Shown here: in pieces, positions 57,889 to 64,000 of the stretch | How positions within the stretch are numbered: the first letter of the stretch is position 1 | Layout: each line of letters opens with the position of its first letter | NCBI RefSeq assembly: GCF_014639275.1 | Contig: NZ_BMFW01000003.1 | Span: 342,539 to 406,538, forward strand | Source: Arthrobacter liuii | Lineage (GTDB): Bacteria; Actinomycetota; Actinomycetes; Actinomycetales; Micrococcaceae | Direction: 5' to 3' | Length of the DNA: 64,000 nt | Notes under the pieces: model-generated | The model's database searches: none | What the model was told of the DNA's origin: nothing | Seen by the model: only the letters and a program-made list of their open reading frames with translations | Made by a program: the position numbers and the translations under genes

Positions 57889-58819
57889 GGTTTAACCCTA
57901 TCGCCGTAGTGTGGCCCGCTGCTTCCCGCGCCCGTTGACGCCGCGGCGGAACTGCGATGCGCTCCAAGTCGCGGGCGGCGATCACCGCGGTCCCGGGAGC
58001 GCGGGCCCGGGCCTGCTCCGCAAGCAGGGTGGCGTCGTCGCCGTACCGCGACGAGAAGTGGGTGAGCACCAGCGTCCGCGACTTCCCGTTCGCCGCCAAC
58101 TCCCCGGCCTGCCCGGCGGTGAGGTGCAGGTATTGCCTGGCCAGGCCGCCGTCGTCGTCACTGAACGTTGACTCGGCGACCAACAGGTCTGTCCCCTCCG
58201 CCAGCTCTTCGGCGCCGGGGCACGGCGCGGTGTCCATGATGAAGGCAAAGCGCTGACCGGCCCTGGGAATGCTCACCGCCTCCAGCCTGACTGCGCCCAG
58301 GGCGCCCAGGCGCTGCAGCCGGCCCACGTCCGGCCCTGCGATTCCTGCCGCCCGCAACAGCTCCGGCAGGAAGGTGCGGCCGTCCGGCTCGGTGAGCAGG
58401 TAGCCGTAGGTCTCGATGCGGTGTTTCAGGGGCCGGATTTCCAGGCCGTCTGCCACGGGTCCGGCGCCGGAATGCGGGTGGAGCCGCAGGTCGACGCCCG
58501 GCGAACTGACAGCCACAAGGGCGCGGACCACCGGGTCACCGGTCGCCGGATAGTGCAGGTGGACCGGATGCCCGACGCCGTCCAGGGCCATCCGCGACAG
58601 GACACCGGGCAGCCCGTAGCAATGGTCTCCATGCACGTGGGTGAGGCAGATCCTGGTGATGTGGCCTGCCGCGACGCCGGCGTGGATCATCTGGCGCTGC
58701 GTGCCCTCGCCGGGATCGAACAGTAGCCCCTCACCGTCCCAGCGTAGGTAGTAGCCGTTGTGGTTCCGGGTCCGGGTGGGAACCTGGGAAGCGGTCCCCA
58801 GCACCACGAGTTCACGCAC
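57872..58819 (-). CDS. rnz: Ribonuclease Z (metallo-beta-lactamase fold)
   Basis: The tRNA 3'-processing endonuclease; 315 residues. The metal motif is [13 protein letters not shown], preceded by [41 protein letters not shown]. The second metal region reads [13 protein letters not shown] and [10 protein letters not shown]. The C-terminus is somewhat longer than usual and basic. It overlaps both neighbours, in a DinB-rnz-selO run. Confidence 0.93.
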   Translation of the reverse strand: MRELVVLGTASQVPTRTRNHNGYYLRWDGEGLLFDPGEGTQRQMIHAGVAAGHITRICLTHVHGDHCYGLPGVLSRMALDGVGHPVHLHYPATGDPVVRALVAVSSPGVDLRLHPHSGAGPVADGLEIRPLKHRIETYGYLLTEPDGRTFLPELLRAAGIAGPDVGRLQRLGALGAVRLEAVSIPRAGQRFAFIMDTAPCPGAEELAEGTDLLVAESTFSDDDGGLARQYLHLTAGQAGELAANGKSRTLVLTHFSSRYGDDATLLAEQARARAPGTAVIAARDLERIAVPPRRQRAREAAGHTTAIGLNHDGSS

Positions 58820-59336
58820 CGCTGGTGTCTGCCGACCCGGGGAGGAGCCCCTTGGCGTATGCGGCCTGGCCGACGTGTTGGAGGCAGTCCCCCAGGATGC
58901 TGACCAGCCGCACTCCGAGGGTCACAGGCGGGTTCCAGTGCTTGTCGACCACCCGGTCCAGATCCGGATCGCCTATGCCTTCCAGGACCCTGGCGGTTTG
59001 CCGGTGCACGGCGTCGTAGTACTCCTGCAGGAGTTCCCGGGGCGCCCTGACAGCGTCCACCTGCCGGCTGGAGTGGCCGTAACCCGTATCGCCGTCCGCC
59101 AGCGGGAGGCCGAAGCGCGATACGAAGCCCTCAGCCTTCCAGACCTGTTCCAGCCCCGAAGCGGAGGCGACCTGCGCATCTTCCACCCGGCCCGTGTGCC
59201 AGATCAGCCAGGCGATGGAATTGCCGTGCCCACCGGGACGGTGCTGCAATTGGGCGGAATCGAGCCCGTCGAGTGCCTGCCGGACCAGGACCGGGAGGCG
59301 ATCGAAGGCCTCCAGCAGCAGTTCCTTGGATTGCAT
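58812..59336 (-). CDS. DinB-family (DUF664) four-helix protein
   Basis: A 174-residue protein reading [51 protein letters not shown], the DinB/DUF664 pattern with the metal His residues. It matches members linked to mycothiol-dependent transferases, but the substrate is unknown. Its stop overlaps the rnz start by 8 bp. Confidence 0.85.
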   Translation of the reverse strand: MQSKELLLEAFDRLPVLVRQALDGLDSAQLQHRPGGHGNSIAWLIWHTGRVEDAQVASASGLEQVWKAEGFVSRFGLPLADGDTGYGHSSRQVDAVRAPRELLQEYYDAVHRQTARVLEGIGDPDLDRVVDKHWNPPVTLGVRLVSILGDCLQHVGQAAYAKGLLPGSADTSGA

Positions 59337-59387
59337 GAGTCTCCTTTCCTGCCGGCCGGGCCGGGGTGGGCCCGGCCCCCTCGGTTC

Positions 59388-59819
59388 CTAGCGTTCCAGG
59401 TCGTCCGGCTCGAACTCGCTGAGCGGCGATCCACCGAAGTTTTCCTCGTCGTCACTGGCGTCCGCCTCGAGGCCTGTGGGGGCTTCGCCAAAATCCACGT
59501 CCGCTGCGGCTTCGCCAAGGGTGGGGGTGTCAGGGGATACCTGCTCGTCACCGGCGCGGTACCGTGCCTGGGCGCTCTCGTCCCGGAGGGTTTGGTCGCT
59601 GAGGAAATCGTCCTCTTCACCCGAGACCGCCTCGTCCTGCAGCAACGGGTCCTCCTGCCAGCGGTCGGGATTGTTCTCGGCAGCTCCGGGGTAGCTGTCG
59701 GGCTCCCCCGATACGGGGTCCAGTTCAAGGGACGACGCGGCGGCGGGAGTTTCGTCGAGAAGTACGTCGTCTTCCTGTACCACTTCCAGCTCATCGTCGG
59801 GGACGTTCGGTTCAGTCAC
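59388..59819 (-). CDS. Acidic low-complexity hypothetical protein
   Basis: A 143-residue very acidic protein (many D, E and P), probably disordered, starting MTEPNVPDDELEVVQEDDVLLDET. I do not recognise the family with confidence. It starts with GTG at 59819. The motif GTAAGCATACT lies about 37 bp upstream, similar to the palindrome before the SDR stress gene, hinting at a shared regulon. Confidence 0.65.
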   Translation of the reverse strand: MTEPNVPDDELEVVQEDDVLLDETPAAASSLELDPVSGEPDSYPGAAENNPDRWQEDPLLQDEAVSGEEDDFLSDQTLRDESAQARYRAGDEQVSPDTPTLGEAAADVDFGEAPTGLEADASDDEENFGGSPLSEFEPDDLER

Positions 59820-59855
59820 GATGATGCCTTTCTCGTTGACCTTGGACGGACAATA

Positions 59856-59866
59856 GTAAGCATACT
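59856..59866. promoter_or_regulatory. GTAAGCATACT motif upstream of the acidic hypothetical gene
   Basis: It shares GTAAGCAT with the perfect dyad at 51287-51298. It lies 37 bp upstream of the gene at 59819 and in the 185-bp divergent region with the AI-2E transporter. Confidence 0.35.
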
Positions 59867-60004
59867 GACGAACTGGCTTTCATGTGAACTGTAATAGTTC
59901 CGTTCCGGACATTGAAGTTCAGCATGGCTGATTCGGGGTAACGGAAAATAAGGGAAAGTGCACCAAAATCCAGGCCGTGTCCTGACGGCAGCAAGGAGAA
60001 CCGC

Positions 60005-61150
60005 ATGGAACGCAATGTGTCCCCGGACGGGCACCCGGCAGAGCCGGGCCGGCCCCAGTCCTTCACCGCCAGGATGACGGTCATGTGGACTGACGGCCTG
60101 GGCCGGGCAAGCATCAGGGCGGTCCAAACGCTCTCCGTGCTGGCGCTTACCTGGGTGGCGGTGCTGGCCGTCACCCGGGTTCCGCTGGTCACCATCCCTG
60201 TTCTGGTTGCGTTGATCCTTGCCTCTGCGATGGCGCCCGCCGTCCGTTGGCTCGCTGCGCGGGGCTTGCCCCGCGCAGTGGCAGTCCTGTCGTCCTTCCT
60301 GGTGATCGTGGCGGTGGCCGCCGGCGTGGTGGGCGGCATCATCGCGCTGGTCCGCCAGCAGGCGTCCGTCCTGGCAGCCCGGGCAGAAGCAGGCTTAGGG
60401 CAGCTGCAGCAATTCGTCACCACCGGCCCCGTCGCGTTGACAAACGACCAGATCGACGCCGCCCGGGGCGAGTTCCAGAAGTTCCTTGCCGGTGGCAGCC
60501 TGGGGGCAGACGCGTTGACCGGATTGAGGACTGCCGGGGAGATTGCGGCAGGATCAGTGCTGACGGCAGTGATCCTGTTCTTCTTCCTCAAGGACGGCGA
60601 AAAGATCCGGTCCTTCCTGATTGGATTCCTCCCGGGAACCCGCCAGGGCAAGGCACGCCTGGCGGCCGAACGCAGCATCGTGGTGCTGGGCGGCTACGTC
60701 CGCGGCACACTTATCATTGCTGCCATCGACGCGGTCATTGTCCTGGTGGGGCTCCTCATCCTGCGGGTTCCGTTGGCAGTCCCCCTGGCCGCGGTGGTCT
60801 TCCTGGGCGGGTTCATTCCCATCATCGGAGCAACCGCCGCGGGCAGCCTCGCCGTGCTGGTGGCCCTGGTGGAAAACGGCCCGGTTCCCGCGCTTATTGT
60901 CCTGGTGATCCTGGTGGCCGCCAACCAGTTTGAACACCACATACTCCAGCCACTTTTCATGGGCCGGGTGCTGCGGATCCACGGGCTGGTGATCATCCTT
61001 GCCCTGGCCGCGGGTGCGACCCTGGCCGGCGTAGTCGGTGCGTTGTTGGCGGTGCCGCTGGCCGCCGTCGGCTGGACCATCTACAAGACGCTCGCCGAAA
61101 GGGACACCCCCGGCCCGGAACCCATCGCGCCGGCAGCGCCCGGCGCGTAA
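60005..61150 (+). CDS. AI-2E/YdiK/TqsA-family transporter-like permease
   Basis: A 381-residue membrane protein with about eight helices. The central hydrophilic stretch (ALTNDQIDAARGEFQKFL) separates the N- and C-terminal helices, and the family signature is in FFFLKDGEKI, FIPIIGATAAGSLAVLVALV and QFEHHILQPLFMGRVLRIH. The family exports or transports varied small molecules; the AI-2 link is only for some members. The ATG at 60005 is firm. Confidence 0.9.
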   Translation: MERNVSPDGHPAEPGRPQSFTARMTVMWTDGLGRASIRAVQTLSVLALTWVAVLAVTRVPLVTIPVLVALILASAMAPAVRWLAARGLPRAVAVLSSFLVIVAVAAGVVGGIIALVRQQASVLAARAEAGLGQLQQFVTTGPVALTNDQIDAARGEFQKFLAGGSLGADALTGLRTAGEIAAGSVLTAVILFFFLKDGEKIRSFLIGFLPGTRQGKARLAAERSIVVLGGYVRGTLIIAAIDAVIVLVGLLILRVPLAVPLAAVVFLGGFIPIIGATAAGSLAVLVALVENGPVPALIVLVILVAANQFEHHILQPLFMGRVLRIHGLVIILALAAGATLAGVVGALLAVPLAAVGWTIYKTLAERDTPGPEPIAPAAPGA

Positions 61151-61171
61151 AGCGGCCTGAACAGCGCGTCT

Positions 61172-61188
61172 GTGACTTTCGGCCCTAC
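61172..61188. promoter_or_regulatory. DosR/DevR-like box upstream of the universal stress protein
   Basis: GTGACTTTCGGCCCTAC has the spacing of actinobacterial DevR (DosR) boxes (GGGAC-N4-GGCCC-like). It lies 71 bp upstream of the usp ATG. A near copy, GTGACCTTCGGCCCTA, is at 63862-63877. A response-regulator target is inferred. Confidence 0.45.
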
Positions 61189-61258
61189 AGTGCCGGTGCC
61201 GCCAGGGCCAGTCTTGAAAGGCAGGACGTCCAGGTCAAGTCAAGCAGGGAGTGCGGCC

Positions 61259-62122
61259 ATGTCATCGCAAAAACCCATCGCTGTGGGCACCAACGACTCA
61301 GCGCAAAGCCAGTCCGCAGTCCTGTGGGCAGCCCGCCGCGCCCGCCGCGCCGATCTTCCGCTGGTGGTCCTCCACGTGGTGGACGACCGGTGGGTCGCCG
61401 AGCCCTATCCGTGGTTCGGAACACTCCAGCAGGCCGGCGAGGAACTCCTGAAGACCGCGGCCGGCCGCCTCGAAGGAACCGAACCCATCACCCCCAGCAC
61501 CGAACTGCTCACCGGAAGCGTGGGCGCGTCCCTGGCCAAGTACTCCAAAAGGACATCGATGATGGTCATCGGCTCCGGGAGCGGCCACATCGGCGGGGCC
61601 CTTGCCGACCGCGCACTCCAGGTGGCGACCGCAGCCAAGGTCCCCGTCGCCGTCGTGGGAACCCAGGACCTCGAAGGCCGGTCCGGGGTGGTGGTCGGCG
61701 TTGACGGGTCCCCCGAGTCAACCCAGGCCGTCGCCTTCGCAGCCGCCGAGGCCGACCGCGAGGGGGAGGAACTCACCGTGGTCTATGCAGTGGATGTTCC
61801 CGACCCAATCGTCGACGCCGGTCTTTCACCGGCAGCCCTGGCAGACCTCATCGTGGACGAGGAACGCACGGTGCTCGCTGAAACCGTCGCCGGACTCAAA
61901 GAAGACTACCCGGACCTGACCGTGCACCAGCGGCTCGAAACCGAAAAGGGCGCCGTGGACGCCCTCGTGGACGCGGCCGCCGGAGCAAAGCTACTGGTGG
62001 TGGGCAGCCGTGGCAGGGGTGCGTTCAAGCGCCTCCTGCTCGGTTCGACTGCACACGGCGTCCTCAAGCACCTCCCCTGCCCCACGATCATCACGCGAAC
62101 CCAAACCGAGAAGACCAGCTAG
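61259..62122 (+). CDS. Universal stress protein (two Usp domains)
   Basis: A 287-residue tandem Usp protein. The first domain begins PIAVGTNDSAQSQSAVLWAARR and the second SGVVVGVDGSPESTQAVAFAAAEA; the ATP-type loop GSRGRGAFKRLLLGSTAHGVLKHLPCPTIIT is at the end. The ATG at 61259 gives the normal N-terminus. The context, including a DosR-like box, suggests induction under hypoxia or energy stress. Confidence 0.92.
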   Translation: MSSQKPIAVGTNDSAQSQSAVLWAARRARRADLPLVVLHVVDDRWVAEPYPWFGTLQQAGEELLKTAAGRLEGTEPITPSTELLTGSVGASLAKYSKRTSMMVIGSGSGHIGGALADRALQVATAAKVPVAVVGTQDLEGRSGVVVGVDGSPESTQAVAFAAAEADREGEELTVVYAVDVPDPIVDAGLSPAALADLIVDEERTVLAETVAGLKEDYPDLTVHQRLETEKGAVDALVDAAAGAKLLVVGSRGRGAFKRLLLGSTAHGVLKHLPCPTIITRTQTEKTS

Positions 62123-62185
62123 GCCGCAGCGCCCGCGGATCTTCCTCCAAGCCCTGGGAATCCCTCACGCGGAAGGTGCAACACC

Positions 62186-63865
62186 ATGAAGAAGCCCGCC
62201 GCCATCATCATGCTGATCCTCGGGATCCTGATAACGCTCCCGGGCCTGGCAGCCTTGGCGGGCGGGGCCGTGGCTTCGGCGGTGGGGTCCATCCAGGGGG
62301 ATGGATACCTGACGTCCGGCACGTCGCATTTTTCGGTCAGTTCCTTTGCCCTGACCTCCCCGCGGGCCGAGGCCATTGGGGAGGATGTACCCGGCAGGCT
62401 TCCCTTTGATATCGGCACCCTTCGGCTGCGGGTCGAATCGGTGACGCCGGACAAACCGGTGTTCATTGGCATCGGCCCGCAGGCCGACGTCGAACGGTAC
62501 CTGTCAGGTGTGCACCACTCGGAGCTGCTCAACATCCGCCAACGGCCGTTCCGCGCCGAATACCGCGATGTCCCGGGAGGCAATCCGGCATCACCACCTG
62601 CGGACCAGCGCTTCTGGACCGCTTCCGTGTCAGGCTCCGGAGAGCAGGAGCTCACCTGGAACATCACCCCCGGAACATGGGAAGTGGTGGTGATGAATGC
62701 GGACGCATCTTCCGGAGTGGACGTCCGCGCCCAGGCAGGCTTCCGCTCCGACCTGTTCCGGCCGGCAGCCACCGGCCTCCTGGTGGGCGGAATCATTGCC
62801 CTGGTCGTCGGGATCCCCCTCATCATCTTTGGGGCAGCGGGACTGGGGCGGCATGCAGGCCCGCCCTCCGGAGGTCCCGGCTACCGGGGGCCGGCGCAGG
62901 GTGGGCCGCCAACGGGAGGGCCGGCCATGGCTGGGCCGGGCTACCCGGGAACGGGGTACCCGGGAGGGGGCTACCCCGGACAGACCGGACAGGGGCAAGC
63001 TGGGCAGGGCCCGGCAGGGCAGGGAGCGTCACCTGCGTCATGGAGCCAGCCGGGAGCCCAAGCAGTCCCTGCAGCAACCGGGGCGACACTTCCGCCCCAG
63101 GCCTTGGCCCCGGCACCTCCGGCGGGCCCGGCTTATCCGGCACGGCTCTTTGGCGAAATCGATCCCGGCCTTTCACGGTGGATGTGGCTGGTCAAATGGT
63201 TCCTTGCCATCCCACATTTCTTCCTTCTCTTCTTCCTGTGGTTCGCGTTCGCCATCACCACCATCGTGGCGGGCTTCGCCATCCTGTTCACCGGCCGCTA
63301 CCCGCGGGCGCTGTTCGACTTCAACGTGGGCGTCCTGCGGTGGAACTGGAGGGTCGCGTTCTACGCCTACGCCGCCGTGGGCACCGACCTGTACCCGCCG
63401 TTCACGCTGAAGGCAGCGAACTATCCGGCCGACTTTGAGGTGGAGTACCCGCAGCGGCTCTCCCGCGGGCTGGTGCTGGTGAAATGGTGGCTCCTGACCA
63501 TCCCGCACCTGCTCCTGGTGGCCGCTTTCACAGGAACCACAGCAACCGTATGGAGGTTGCAGACAGAGGACAACGTCATACTCACCACCTACGAGCGGGG
63601 ATCAGGCATATCCCTGCTCGGGCTGCTGGTCCTGATCGCGGCAGTGATCCTGCTGTTCAGCGGCCGCTACCAGCGGCCGCTGTTCGACCTCATTCTTGGC
63701 ATCAACCGCTGGATCTACCGTGTGCTGGTTTACACAGCATTGATGCGCGATGAGTATCCACCGTTCCGGCTGGACCAGGGCGCCGGCGAGCCGGAGTGGC
63801 GGGGGGATGTCACTTACGCGGCCGGAGAGCCCCCCGCAGGGGTGCCGCCCGCCGGCGCGCCGTGA
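62186..63865 (+). CDS. DUF4389 membrane protein with internal duplication
   Basis: A 559-residue protein. It has an N-terminal helix, a beta-rich extracytoplasmic part (residues about 40-190), a helix near 195-215, a Gly/Pro/Gln-rich linker (GYPGTGYPGGGYPGQTGQ), then two DUF4389 units. Unit 1 reads WLVKWFLAIPHFFLLFFLW...FTGRYPRALFDFNVGVLRWNWRV and unit 2 VLVKWWLLTIPHLLLV...FSGRYQRPLFDLILGINRWIYRV, each ending in DLYPPFTL or DEYPPFRL. Function unknown. It follows usp by 63 bp and may share its transcript. Confidence 0.88.
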   Translation: MKKPAAIIMLILGILITLPGLAALAGGAVASAVGSIQGDGYLTSGTSHFSVSSFALTSPRAEAIGEDVPGRLPFDIGTLRLRVESVTPDKPVFIGIGPQADVERYLSGVHHSELLNIRQRPFRAEYRDVPGGNPASPPADQRFWTASVSGSGEQELTWNITPGTWEVVVMNADASSGVDVRAQAGFRSDLFRPAATGLLVGGIIALVVGIPLIIFGAAGLGRHAGPPSGGPGYRGPAQGGPPTGGPAMAGPGYPGTGYPGGGYPGQTGQGQAGQGPAGQGASPASWSQPGAQAVPAATGATLPPQALAPAPPAGPAYPARLFGEIDPGLSRWMWLVKWFLAIPHFFLLFFLWFAFAITTIVAGFAILFTGRYPRALFDFNVGVLRWNWRVAFYAYAAVGTDLYPPFTLKAANYPADFEVEYPQRLSRGLVLVKWWLLTIPHLLLVAAFTGTTATVWRLQTEDNVILTTYERGSGISLLGLLVLIAAVILLFSGRYQRPLFDLILGINRWIYRVLVYTALMRDEYPPFRLDQGAGEPEWRGDVTYAAGEPPAGVPPAGAP

Positions 63866-63880
63866 CCTTCGGCCCTAGGG
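63862..63880. promoter_or_regulatory. Second DosR-like box, abutting an IS end
   Basis: GTGACCTTCGGCCCTA is the near copy of the element at 61172 and runs directly into the IS left end. Its original downstream gene has been separated from it by the insertion. Confidence 0.4.
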
Positions 63881-64000
63881 CGTGTCTCCTAAAGCTGTCA
63901 GCCAGATGCTGATTGCTCGGAGGACTGCTCCGCCGCGGTAGGTGAGGGCGAGTTTGTCGTAGCGGGTTGCCAGGGCCCGCCACTGTTTGAAGGTGTTGAA
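63875..64000 (-). CDS. IS5-family transposase C-terminus (cut by window edge)
   Basis: The minus strand reads FNTFKQWRALATRYDKLALTYRGGAVLRAISIWLTALGDTP and then TAG, 41 residues in the window. RYDKLALTYRGGAVL is the characteristic C-terminus of IS5-family transposases. The TAG lies at 63875-63877, at the CTAG junction, so the stop may be supplied by the target site. Confidence 0.8.
   Translation of the reverse strand, partial: FNTFKQWRALATRYDKLALTYRGGAVLRAISIWLTALGDTP
63878..64000. mobile_element. Left end of an IS5-family insertion sequence (partial)
   Basis: The boundary sequence CTAG|GGCGTGTCTCCTAAA has the look of an IS5-group terminal inverted repeat at a CTAG-type target. The rest of the element lies beyond the window, so the right end, duplication and transposase start are unseen. 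Confidence 0.75.

Noticed and set aside
59388..59819. DUF5709 protein
   Set aside because: The protein is acidic and disordered like some DUF5709 members, but the diagnostic C-terminal pattern is absent, so I kept it as hypothetical.

Overview
The window is chromosomal DNA from a high-GC actinobacterium, most likely Micrococcaceae of the Arthrobacter/Pseudarthrobacter group. The evidence is base composition, frequent GTG and TTG starts, a zinc-less S4 protein, a mycoredoxin, an actinobacterial Vms1-like release factor and an actinobacterial c-di-AMP riboswitch. The gene order also follows the Mycobacterium tuberculosis stretch from thrS down to aroE (recalled, not searched).

Region 1 (1-42016, mostly minus strand) is housekeeping. 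Reading along the minus strand: thrS, a HIT hydrolase and pgsA; pdxS; pdxT, yebC and ruvCAB; yajC-secD-secF; rel; hisS; aspS; rarA; rpsD; two small membrane proteins; alaS, ruvX, mltG and aroE (cut by the window edge). Genes on the other strand interrupt it: an acVLRF1 peptidyl-tRNA hydrolase, an APC permease, a membrane-anchored cyclophilin, a DUF349 protein, an AbiEi-like protein that runs 120 bp into rel from the opposite side, and a block between pdxT and pdxS. That block holds murT-gatD (lipid II amidation), a ferric-reductase-like flavoprotein and an M3 oligopeptidase gene. The oligopeptidase gene is broken by a 92-bp insertion that reads as a piece of an amino-acid permease.

Region 2 (38525-42470) is a DNA-damage cassette: a DnaE2-type polymerase and a small DUF6504-like gene behind a good LexA box. 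No imuB-like Y polymerase is present.

Region 3 (42541-53667) holds short single-gene units: chorismate mutase, VOC protein, HMCES/YedK protein, mycoredoxin, lipoate ligase-like protein, a PadR-ABC1 kinase pair, thioesterase, EEP nuclease, NUDIX, DUF1918, phosphoesterase, SDR, DUF1810, and a DksA/TraR-AlkD-like pair.

Region 4 (53689-64000) has a decayed secreted transglycosylase (one frameshift and one nonsense codon) beside a c-di-AMP riboswitch-controlled LysM/NlpC hydrolase. Then come selO, RNase Z, DinB, an acidic hypothetical protein, an AI-2E transporter, a universal stress protein and a DUF4389 membrane protein. The window ends in an IS5-family element whose transposase stop codon falls on the CTAG at the junction.

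I saw no tRNA, rRNA, CRISPR array, prophage or conventional defence island. The most notable items are the permease-fragment insertion in the M3 peptidase, the SOS polymerase cassette without imuB, the two-lesion transglycosylase beside a c-di-AMP riboswitch, and several undescribed-looking dyads and phased repeats in promoter regions. I did not find a convincing new multi-gene system.
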